12,353 nt of DNA from Nitrososphaerota archaeon (GTDB taxonomy: Archaea; Thermoproteota; Nitrososphaeria; Nitrososphaerales; UBA183). The notes below the pieces were generated by a model. That model saw only the letters and a program-made list of their open reading frames with translations. It searched no databases and was not told where the DNA came from. Where the stretch lies: positions 1-12,353 of the forward strand of contig JAFMAU010000057.1 in assembly GCA_029784825.1 (NCBI GenBank), written 5' to 3'. Position numbers and translations under genes: made by a program. Of the stretch, positions 7,034 to 12,353 are shown one piece after another (the stretch's first letter is position 1; the number at the start of each line of letters is the position of its first letter).

Positions 7034-8424
7034 TCGGCCTGGAAGGAGTCTCTCGAGTTCTTGAGCCAGGTCGCCAGCTTCTGCCACTTTCTGTATTCGT
7101 CCCCCAATTTGGGGTCAGCCCTTCGGCTAAATACCTCTATCTCGCTTCTCGCCTTGGCGACCTCCTGAAGCCTCTCGCCCCGCGTGGATGCAACCTGGAG
7201 CATTGCCAGACCCCTCGATGTCGCCTCCAAATCCCCAGCTCTCTCGACGTCGATGCCAGTAGCCTCTGATATCCTCCTAAGGAGTTCGCCTGACCTGGAG
7301 AGGCCGCCGTCCGCCCTCAGGATTTTTGTCGACTCGCCTGACTGTTCTAGGACCAGCCGTACATGGAACGAAATGGCAGTGAGAAGGCCCGAAGCGACCG
7401 CCCTCCCGTCAGAATCTAGTTCGAGTCCCGCGATCAGTCCCTTGGCGTTCGGGGCATGGGGAACTTGCAGGCCCGAAAGCGCGGGGATGAAGATGACTTC
7501 GCCCCTTTCCTCGGTTTCGAGGTCAGAGTAACTCCGGATCAGGCCGATTCTGAGCATCAAGTCGACTGCCCGTCCAGTTGTGGGGAGGTACCCTTCGACC
7601 CCGAACCTGGTCGTCCCTCTTTCTTTGAGGATGACGAGCGGGATGAGCTGGCCCCTCCTTGCGAATCCATCCGTCGGAACGTCGACAAAAGTCCCGGTGC
7701 CGTTTGTGACCTTGGCAGTTCCACGTTCAACTGCCCACTCACCCACGCAGGCGGCCTGCTGGTCCGCTATGAGCGCGTTAAGCTCTACCCCTTCGAACTC
7801 GCCGATCTTCTCGGTGTTCTCCACGATCGCCGGGACGGCTGACTTCAACCCGAAAAGGGATTTCACGACCCCGATCTCTTTCATGTTCCTCGGGTCTATG
7901 ATTCCGGTGAGTGTCGCGTTCGTAGCGTCTGAGACAAACTTGCCCACCAGCCTGTAGGCCAGGTAGGCGTCTATGGTCCATTGCATGCTCTCGGCGGGGA
8001 GATTCGGACAGAGTTCCCGTAACCGAAGGAATCTGATCACTGGCGAATACGGGGAGACTATGAGGTCCAGAGGGGGTATCTTCCCAACCGCCTTGATATG
8101 CGCCGGTAGCCGCTTGTAGGTCTGGTAGACGCCCCTGTCAGTCCATGTGACAATCGGGGTCAGAGGGGTACCGTCTCTTTTCCAGGCGACGGTAGAAGCC
8201 CTGTAAGTGGCAATCCCCGCTGATTTCGCACCTAGCTCCTTCCCCCTAAGCAGCAGGTGTCTGACTGCCTTGAACAGCTCCTCCGCATCCTGCAGCCCAT
8301 CGGGGCCCACCGGAACCGTTACGGACTCGGAGTGCACCCGGACAAGACCCGAGTCGTATATGCCCAGTTTGATGGACGTGGTTCCGACGTCCACCGTTGC
8401 GAAGGCGCCGCGACCGGCGCTCAC
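7030..8424 (-). CDS. glpK: FGGY-family carbohydrate kinase, glycerol-kinase-like
   Basis: 464 residues; the two-domain ASKHA fold is expected. It would phosphorylate glycerol or a related polyol with ATP in the cytoplasm. Seen: N-terminal phosphate loop DVGTTSIKLG (12-21), RASTVAWKRDGTPL (75-88), W94 in TWTDRG, Y126 in SPYSP, IADQQAA with D221 (catalytic-base position), NGTGTF (241-246, ATP loop) and RADGGLSRSGELLRRISE near the C-terminus. Aligned by eye to E. coli GlpK, the glycerol contacts R83, W103, Y135 and D245 are kept, but E84 is Ala (A76). The length is a little short of the usual 500. The GTG start at 8424 overlaps the upstream oxidoreductase stop as GTGA. Glycerol is the best guess; another polyol or a glycerol derivative is possible. 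Confidence 0.82.
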   Translation of the reverse strand: MSAGRGAFATVDVGTTSIKLGIYDSGLVRVHSESVTVPVGPDGLQDAEELFKAVRHLLLRGKELGAKSAGIATYRASTVAWKRDGTPLTPIVTWTDRGVYQTYKRLPAHIKAVGKIPPLDLIVSPYSPVIRFLRLRELCPNLPAESMQWTIDAYLAYRLVGKFVSDATNATLTGIIDPRNMKEIGVVKSLFGLKSAVPAIVENTEKIGEFEGVELNALIADQQAACVGEWAVERGTAKVTNGTGTFVDVPTDGFARRGQLIPLVILKERGTTRFGVEGYLPTTGRAVDLMLRIGLIRSYSDLETEERGEVIFIPALSGLQVPHAPNAKGLIAGLELDSDGRAVASGLLTAISFHVRLVLEQSGESTKILRADGGLSRSGELLRRISEATGIDVERAGDLEATSRGLAMLQVASTRGERLQEVAKARSEIEVFSRRADPKLGDEYRKWQKLATWLKNSRDSFQAE

Positions 8425-9512
8425 CGATTGGTCTCCTCGGTCATGTGTTCCACCATCTCGGCGATGGCGGGGGCGGCGGTAAGGCCGGGGGACTCGATCC
8501 CTACCAGATTTACCACCCGCCTATGTCGGTCGAGTTCGATGATGAAATCCTTTGTGGGCGAGAGCGGTCTTATTCCGGTGTATACCCTCACGAGCTTCCC
8601 CTCGGCGGCGAGGAGGGGGTGGAACTTCGCCTCCAGCCGGGAGAGGTCGTCTTCAACATAGCTCCCATCATCCTTTGACCCGGTCGCTCTGAGCGTAGGC
8701 CCAGCGATTGTCGTGCCGTCTGTGGCGGGGATTAGCGCGCCTCCCTTCGTTCTCGACCTCACCGCCAGAGGAAGGGGCGCGACGATGCAATGGATAGGAA
8801 GACCAGAATACACTGCCATGACGCCGAGGCCTGGTTTTAGCTCTCCATGGTCAGACCCAAGGACGGCCGCAACTTCGCCAGAGTACAGCCCGGCGGCGTT
8901 GATTACCAGGCTTGCCTTGAGTTCGCCGCAGGATGTCTTTAGCGTAGTCACTTCGTCGTTGGACTCCGCTCCAGTCACCCGGCAGCCGAACACGAACTCG
9001 ACGCCCCTGGCCGCCGAGGCGTCAGCAAGGCGAGACACCAGGGCGCGGACATCGACTGTGCCATAGCCGTCGACGACAAGCCCGCCGATAACCCCTTTCG
9101 CCAGCAGTGGTTCGATCTCTCTGAGTCGGCTTCCCCTCATCATGCGGACCCTGAAGTCCTTTCCCAGGCCCATTTTGAGATAGGCGTATGTCGCGAGGAG
9201 CGCAGGGGTTGTGAGCCACCTCCTCACTACGAGGATTGCAGGCATGCGGCTTAACCTGACTCCTAGCTCTTTGCAGAGGTCGTCGTACATGAGGTTGCCC
9301 CGCCTCGCGAGTCTGCTCTTCAAAGAGCCGAAGGGAAGCTGGATCACGTGGATGACGTTCGCCTGGCCTGCAGTGACACCCTTCCCTGGGCCCATTTCCT
9401 TGTCAACAACCACTATGCTCTTCCCAAGGCTCGAGAGGCGGTACGCGACGGCTAGGCCGACCACCCCGGCACCAATGATCGCGATGTCGGCGCTGGGCGG
9501 GAGCTCATGCAT
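8421..9512 (-). CDS. FAD-dependent oxidoreductase, glycerol-3-phosphate dehydrogenase / L-2-hydroxyglutarate oxidase type
   Basis: 363 residues of the DAO superfamily. The N-terminal Rossmann motif IIGAGVVG (12-19) ends in an acidic VVVDKE (34-39) that binds the FAD ribose. Further family marks are NAAGLYSGEVA, the GGALIPATDGTTIAGPT stretch, and near the C-terminus YTGIRPLSPTKDFII and GIESPGLTAAPAIAEM (338-353). Family members oxidise glycerol-3-phosphate to DHAP or L-2-hydroxyglutarate to 2-oxoglutarate. The kinase next door favours glycerol-3-phosphate. No membrane helix, and no C-terminal iron-sulfur BFD-like domain as in longer GlpA forms, so electrons must pass to a separate acceptor. 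The ATG at 9512 is the only start, since an in-frame TGA lies just upstream. It is first in the three-gene cluster. Confidence 0.85.
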   Translation of the reverse strand: MHELPPSADIAIIGAGVVGLAVAYRLSSLGKSIVVVDKEMGPGKGVTAGQANVIHVIQLPFGSLKSRLARRGNLMYDDLCKELGVRLSRMPAILVVRRWLTTPALLATYAYLKMGLGKDFRVRMMRGSRLREIEPLLAKGVIGGLVVDGYGTVDVRALVSRLADASAARGVEFVFGCRVTGAESNDEVTTLKTSCGELKASLVINAAGLYSGEVAAVLGSDHGELKPGLGVMAVYSGLPIHCIVAPLPLAVRSRTKGGALIPATDGTTIAGPTLRATGSKDDGSYVEDDLSRLEAKFHPLLAAEGKLVRVYTGIRPLSPTKDFIIELDRHRRVVNLVGIESPGLTAAPAIAEMVEHMTEETNR

Positions 9513-9575
9513 AGCTCGTCACGCTCTCACTCCCAAGCGGGAGCTGGGACCCACGGGGGAACCGCCCCGCGCTGT

Positions 9576-9583
9576 CTTATCAA
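9576..9583 (-). promoter_or_regulatory. TATA-like box for the glycerol-type cluster
   Basis: TTGATAAG on the minus strand in the 193-bp gap before the FAD oxidoreductase. The predicted transcription start would be about 40 bases before its ATG. It is the most AT-rich octamer I see in the gap. Assigned by position only. Confidence 0.3.
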
Positions 9584-9632
9584 CCCCTGCGGTCTTGAAG
9601 CCGTAGTAGGACGGGTATGCTTCCGCGGGGTG

Positions 9633-9684
9633 CCCTCTCTCTGTCTGATCGGCAGGAGAATCTGCAAAGAGCCGAGCGAGAGGG
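9633..9684 (-). other. Two-stem inverted repeat after atpE, candidate RNA structure
   Basis: Within the gap after atpE, CCCTCTC (9633-9639) pairs with GAGAGGG (9678-9684), and nested inside it TCGGC (9649-9653) pairs with GCCGA (9671-9675). Both stems are perfect, separated by an asymmetric internal loop. The element begins about 20 bases after the atpE stop in the direction of transcription. It has no T-tract after it. It may protect or end the atpH-atpF-atpE message; chance pairing is possible. The rest of the gap shows no gene and no tRNA. Confidence 0.35.
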
Positions 9685-9705
9685 GATTGGAGAAAGCGTG
9701 CCGTG

Positions 9706-10317
9706 TCAAGGGCCGCCGGCAAGCACCGATGCGACGTCCTTCCTGAGGTCAGCCCTCATCCGTTCCAGTCTTGCTTCGAAGGTATTGTCGAACCTGACGG
9801 TGCCGTCCGGGGTAGAGAGGACCACGCCTCCGATGGTCTCTATGGGCTCTGCTTCGATGGTGACCTTGAACTTGCCGTCAAGCCTCTTGACAGCTGCAGT
9901 GGTTGCCCTCTTGTCCTTGCTCGCGCATTGGATTTTGGCATGCAGCCCGATGACGTCCAACCCTTCTTGGATAAGGGCCGCGAGCGCCTTCTCTTGAGAC
10001 GCGCCTTCCACCTCCGAAACGTGCTTCTTGGCTGCATCGAACACCTCGTTGACGGCCTTCTCCAGTGATTTCAGCTGGGCGTTCCTGGCTTCCAGCTCTG
10101 CAGCCCCGATTATCTGTCGCTTCACCGACTCGGCTTGCTTCACGCTGGTCTCGAGTATCTTGGCGATGGCTTCGGCGGTAGCCTTCCTCGACGATTCGAC
10201 CCTTTCAAGAGTTTCCTTTCGTCCAGCTTCGATTTCGGCCATGACCTCCTCCTCGAACTCCCCTGCGACTTTGGCGAGGGTGGCAGACGCTTGCTCGTTC
10301 AACGCATCAGACTCCAA
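9706..10317 (-). CDS. atpE: A-type ATP synthase subunit E (peripheral stalk)
   Basis: 203 residues, normal length. Subunit E pairs with H to form the stator stalk that stops the A3B3 head turning. About residues 1-100 form a long charged helix rich in Glu, Lys and Ala; the C-terminal globular domain carries the family signature ETIGGVVLSTPDGTVRFDNT (160-179), then a helix beginning FEARLERMRADLRKDV. The start is TTG at 10317, overlapping the end of atpF by 11 bp; the nearby ATG at 10307 is in another frame. Unlike the usual archaeal order, it is followed by the metabolic cluster and not by subunit C. A short inverted repeat lies after its stop. Confidence 0.94.
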   Translation of the reverse strand: MESDALNEQASATLAKVAGEFEEEVMAEIEAGRKETLERVESSRKATAEAIAKILETSVKQAESVKRQIIGAAELEARNAQLKSLEKAVNEVFDAAKKHVSEVEGASQEKALAALIQEGLDVIGLHAKIQCASKDKRATTAAVKRLDGKFKVTIEAEPIETIGGVVLSTPDGTVRFDNTFEARLERMRADLRKDVASVLAGGP

Positions 10318-10603
10318 GTATCGCCCTGAGCATTGCTCGATACTCCACCTTCTCTTTCTTGCTTCCTGGACCGGGGACTTCGTAGATGAGCGGTATCGCC
10401 TTCTTTGTCTTCATGGCCGTGAGCCTGTCAGAAATCGGCTTTGCGACATCATCGCTCACCATAATCAGCCCCACGGTCGGGTCTTTTGACAACGACTCTA
10501 TCTTCTTGAGCGCTGACTCTGGGTTTGAAACATACTCGCCGCTCACGCCTGAGAGGACGAAGCCCGTGACAAACGCCTTCCCTCCGACAGCGACAACCTT
10601 CAT
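10307..10603 (-). CDS. atpF: A-type ATP synthase subunit F (central shaft regulatory subunit)
   Basis: 98 residues, typical. Subunit F is a small Rossmann-like protein that sits on subunit D in the central shaft. The N-terminal strand MKVVAVGGKAFVTGFVLSGV, the central strand GLIMVSDDVAKPISDRL (45-61) and PLIYEVPGPGSK fit the family. The ATG at 10603 overlaps the atpH stop as ATGA, so the two are translationally coupled. Here F comes directly after H and before E, while in many archaea F comes after E and C, next to A. Confidence 0.94.
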   Translation of the reverse strand: MKVVAVGGKAFVTGFVLSGVSGEYVSNPESALKKIESLSKDPTVGLIMVSDDVAKPISDRLTAMKTKKAIPLIYEVPGPGSKKEKVEYRAMLRAILGV

Positions 10604-10929
10604 GCTATATCACCCAGCAGCCGCGCAGTCACCAATTTCGCCGCCTCCGACCTACGCCTGGAAATCGAGCTTTCGAAAGATTTGAGGTCGGCCTCGCCCT
10701 TCTTTCTGATCTTCTCCGCCTCGGCTCCGGCGTCTTCCTTTGCCTTCGCCACCCTCCGAGACGCGATGTCCTGTGCACGTGAAATTGCCGTCGCCTTTGC
10801 GGCCTCTGCCCAGTCCGCAGCTTCCTTTGATGCCTTCTTTCTGGCCTCTGTCGCTTCGGCCTTCGCCCTGTCCAGCTCCGATTCGAATTCGACCAGGGCT
10901 TTCACAGTAAGTTCCATGGCAGAGCTCAT
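10600..10929 (-). CDS. atpH: A-type ATP synthase subunit H (peripheral stalk)
   Basis: 109 residues, nearly all helix, very rich in Ala, Glu and Lys, with a coiled-coil pattern from about residue 8 to 95 and a conserved-looking tail (RRRSEAAKLVTARLLGDIA). Subunit H wraps with E in a right-handed coiled coil to make the stator stalk. Composition alone would fit other coiled-coil proteins, but its place directly before F and E and its size make H the clear choice. ATG at 10929; a second in-frame ATG four codons on is also possible. A TATA-like box lies 30-40 bases upstream, in the 47-bp gap after nac. Confidence 0.87.
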   Translation of the reverse strand: MSSAMELTVKALVEFESELDRAKAEATEARKKASKEAADWAEAAKATAISRAQDIASRRVAKAKEDAGAEAEKIRKKGEADLKSFESSISRRRSEAAKLVTARLLGDIA

Positions 10930-10960
10930 GTGGCCTTCGTTCGTCTGCCTCCGACTTCTG

Positions 10961-10970
10961 TAATTAAATG
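10961..10970 (-). promoter_or_regulatory. TATA-like box for atpH-atpF-atpE
   Basis: CATTTAATTA on the minus strand is the most AT-rich decamer in the 47-bp nac-atpH gap. A start about 26 bases downstream would give a leader of about 10 bases before the atpH ATG. Readthrough from nac is also possible. Inferred from position. Confidence 0.4.
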
Positions 10971-10976
10971 TTCAGA

Positions 10977-11309
10977 CTATGAAGTGAGGCTGAGGATGGC
11001 TCTGGCGACTTCGCCGTCCGCCTGCTCGAGCGCCGCGATGGCCCTCTCCCTGGAGGCTCCTGTCTGCTGCTGCACGAGGAGAATGTCCTCGTCGCTGAAG
11101 GTCTTCTTCTCGACTTCAACCTCCTCCACCTCTCCCACCACTTGGAATATGCGGTTCCCCTGTGCGTTTACCTCGGATACGGAGACGTTGGTGATGTGCA
11201 TCTCCTTGTCAGCGGTCCTGATGACCACTTCCTGCACGTTGGGGATTTCCTTCATGTTGATCCCCATCCGGTCCATCATGCGCCTGGCATTCCTGTTGTC
11301 CATCTTCAT
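10977..11309 (-). CDS. nac: Archaeal nascent polypeptide-associated complex protein (NAC)
   Basis: 110 residues. Archaeal NAC is a homodimer that binds ribosomes near the peptide exit and contacts nascent chains; it is the homologue of the eukaryotic alpha subunit. The NAC core is seen at about residues 22-65 (VQEVVIRTADKEMHITNVSV, then NRIFQVVGEVEE), and a C-terminal UBA domain at 71-110 (FSDEDILLVQQQTGASRERA, then IAALEQADGEVARAIL). The N-terminus is Arg/Met-rich (RNARRMMDRMG), as in other archaea, and could touch rRNA. ATG at 11309 overlaps the PUA stop as ATGA; an ATG two codons later is an alternative start. Confidence 0.95.
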   Translation of the reverse strand: MKMDNRNARRMMDRMGINMKEIPNVQEVVIRTADKEMHITNVSVSEVNAQGNRIFQVVGEVEEVEVEKKTFSDEDILLVQQQTGASRERAIAALEQADGEVARAILSLTS

Positions 11310-11773
11310 GTCGAGAGACCCGTTCTGACCTTCACGGCGACCCCGGTTTTAAACTGGTGCATGACTGCGCCGTTGAGGATGGCTGTCCCCACTCCAAGCA
11401 CGCGGCCCCGGCTGTCAATGACCGCCACCTCGCACTTCGGTTGGATATTCTTCCCACTTTGAACGACGAATTTGCAGAAGACAGATTTCCCCCCCTTGAC
11501 GAAAGCCACGGCATCATCAGAGATTTGGACGCAGTTCGCTCTGAAGGCGGGGCTCCGGGCGAGCAGAGTTGCGCCATAGATCGACAGGGCCATCGCACCG
11601 TTGGGCTTCACCGTCGCGAACAGTTTCTCGTCGTGATGCACTAGTTTGACCCTGCCTGACCTTCGGGAGTAGTAGAGCCGATATCCAGCCTTCGGCAGCG
11701 ACCTGCTCACCCCCCGGCCGAACAGATAGTCGACCATCATCGAGACCGTCCTCAGCTCGTCGTGATGATTCAA
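11306..11773 (-). CDS. PUA-domain RNA-binding protein, upstream partner of NAC
   Basis: 155 residues from the chosen TTG at 11773. A pre-PUA segment (DYLFGRG at 15-21, then RSGRVKLVHHDEKLFATVKP) is followed by a PUA domain (about 79-152: VQISDDAVAFVKGGKSVFCK, RGRVLGVGTAIL, GVAVKVRTG). Such domains bind structured RNA in tRNA- and rRNA-modifying enzymes and translation factors; no catalytic domain is present. The frame stays open to an ATG at 11872, but homologues as I remember them begin near the DELRTVSMMVDY segment, the extra 33 residues are Pro-rich, and CTTTATC lies 27 bases before the TTG, as for a leaderless start. The protein is coupled to nac by an ATGA overlap. Exact target RNA unknown. 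Confidence 0.85.
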   Translation of the reverse strand: MNHHDELRTVSMMVDYLFGRGVSRSLPKAGYRLYYSRRSGRVKLVHHDEKLFATVKPNGAMALSIYGATLLARSPAFRANCVQISDDAVAFVKGGKSVFCKFVVQSGKNIQPKCEVAVIDSRGRVLGVGTAILNGAVMHQFKTGVAVKVRTGLST

Positions 11774-11796
11774 CGCCGACGCGCCTACCGAGCCCC

Positions 11797-11803
11797 GATA
11801 AAG
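11797..11803 (-). promoter_or_regulatory. TATA-like box for the PUA-nac transcript
   Basis: CTTTATC on the minus strand, centred 27 bases before the TTG at 11773. This is the spacing for an archaeal leaderless message. The same heptamer precedes atpA (5648-5654). Confidence 0.45.
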
Positions 11804-11912
11804 GCGCGGCGGTAGGCACACCCCGGGTCGATGAGAAACGTGAGGGAGTTTAGACGGCGGAGGTGGAATCATTCATCTATCGGTGTCCGAGCGGCGAGTT
11901 CGGGGGATGCCC

Positions 11913-12353
11913 ATGACAAGCATCAGAGTTCTGCGCGTCGGCCAGAGGTACGTGAGAGACGAGAGGACGCTGACGCACCTATGCTTGGTTTCTAGAGCGC
12001 TGGGGGCAGAGACAATCTACCTTGAGGACGCCGAAAAGGATGTGCTTACGACCTTGGAAGGAGTGAACAGGACATGGGGCGGCGCATTCCAGGCAGTGCT
12101 GGGCGCGTCCTGGAGGAGTGTCATCAAGGAGGCGAAGAAGGAAGGGAGGAGCGTAGTCCACCTGACGATGTATGGAATGCCGTTACAAGACGTCGTCCCC
12201 GAACTCAGGAAAGCTGACAAACTGTTGGTCGTTGTAGGCGGACCCAAGGTCCCAGGAAGGATATATCATGAGGCTGACTACAACGTGGCCGTGACCTCTC
12301 AGCCTCACTCGGAGGTGGCTGCCCTGGCGATAGCGCTACATGAGATCCAGAAC
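11913..12353 (+). CDS. trm56: tRNA (cytidine-56 2'-O)-methyltransferase, N-terminal part (runs off window)
   Basis: 147 residues are present, open to the last base; the family usually has about 180-200. Trm56 is an archaea-specific SPOUT-class enzyme that adds a 2'-O-methyl group from S-adenosylmethionine to C56 in the tRNA T-loop. Seen: the family N-terminus IRVLRVGQRYVRDERTLTHL (residues 4-23), WGGAFQ (55-60), VVHLTMYGMP, and the cofactor-knot region LLVVVGGPKVPG with ADYNVAVTSQPHSEVAALAI close behind. Homologues often have VGAEKVP where this has VGGPKVP. ATG at 11913 is chosen because GGGGG lies 6 bases upstream and the family starts there; in-frame ATG at 11907 and GTG at 11883 are alternatives. 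It is divergent from the PUA gene. Confidence 0.94.
   Translation, partial: MTSIRVLRVGQRYVRDERTLTHLCLVSRALGAETIYLEDAEKDVLTTLEGVNRTWGGAFQAVLGASWRSVIKEAKKEGRSVVHLTMYGMPLQDVVPELRKADKLLVVVGGPKVPGRIYHEADYNVAVTSQPHSEVAALAIALHEIQN

Noticed and set aside
7034..7087. N-terminal extension of the AGPS-like oxidase from GTG at 7087
   Set aside because: It would overlap the kinase by 58 bp, while GTG at 7033 gives the 4-nt GTGA junction used by the previous gene pair and fits the family N-terminus.
9513..9705. Possible tRNA or other stable RNA gene in the atpE-oxidoreductase gap
   Set aside because: I looked on both strands for a T-loop GGTTCRANTCC-type motif with matching acceptor ends and found none; only the nested inverted repeat stands out.
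9519..9722. Minus-strand 67-codon frame in the atpE-oxidoreductase gap
   Set aside because: It overlaps the conserved end of atpE, and the product has no domain, helix pattern or membrane segment. The gap is better read as a promoter and RNA-structure region.
11859..11866. GGAGGTGG, a Shine-Dalgarno-like sequence on the + strand upstream of trm56
   Set aside because: The nearest in-frame start, GTG at 11883, is 16 bases away, too far for use, and family N-termini match the ATG at 11913, which has its own GGGGG site.
1..12353. CRISPR array, insertion sequence, prophage or defence genes
   Set aside because: No spaced direct repeats, transposase, integrase, terminal inverted repeats or defence domains were seen; the window is housekeeping and metabolic genes throughout.

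Overview
The window looks archaeal. It holds most of the soluble part of an A-type (archaeal/vacuolar-type) ATP synthase, an archaeal NAC with a UBA tail, an archaeal PUA-domain protein, the start of the archaeal tRNA methylase Trm56, and the 3' end of an adenosylcobalamin-dependent (class II) ribonucleotide reductase. DNA is GC-rich, genes are tightly packed, and several starts are TTG or GTG. TATA-like boxes sit about 27-35 bases upstream of likely starts. The AtpA sequence feels closest to Thaumarchaeota (Nitrososphaerota) and relatives, but that is an impression and not a placement.

Layout. On the + strand at the left: the 3' part of nrdJ (1-1332), a GC-rich hairpin, and a 77-residue two-helix membrane protein (1398-1631). 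Everything from 1621 to about 11773 then reads on the minus strand. In direction of transcription this is PUA protein, nac, atpH, atpF, atpE, a gap of about 190 bp, a three-gene glycerol-type cluster (FAD oxidoreductase, FGGY kinase, FAD-linked oxidase of the alkyl-DHAP synthase type), a gap of about 140 bp with a TATA-like box, atpA, atpB, atpD, and a 45-residue charged helical peptide. Trm56 starts on the + strand at 11913 and runs off the window. No gene-free stretch exceeds 200 bp.

How the genes work together. AtpH and AtpE form the peripheral stalk, A and B the catalytic hexamer, and D and F the central shaft of a proton- or sodium-driven ATP synthase. Subunits C, I and K (shaft socket, membrane stator, rotor ring) are not in the window and must be encoded elsewhere. 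The three metabolic genes between the stalk and head blocks are joined by 4-nt GTGA overlaps, so they form a unit of their own. By homology they would phosphorylate glycerol or a related polyol, oxidise the phosphate ester to DHAP through flavin, and carry out a second flavin reaction on a related substrate. PUA and NAC belong to protein synthesis and nascent-chain handling and share an ATGA junction.

Most worth a second look are the glycerol cluster dividing the ATPase genes, the alkyl-DHAP-synthase-like flavoenzyme with its key residues kept, the kinase lacking the usual glycerol-contact Glu, the unannotated 45-residue peptide coupled to atpD, and the AtpI/AtpZ-like membrane protein beside the locus.
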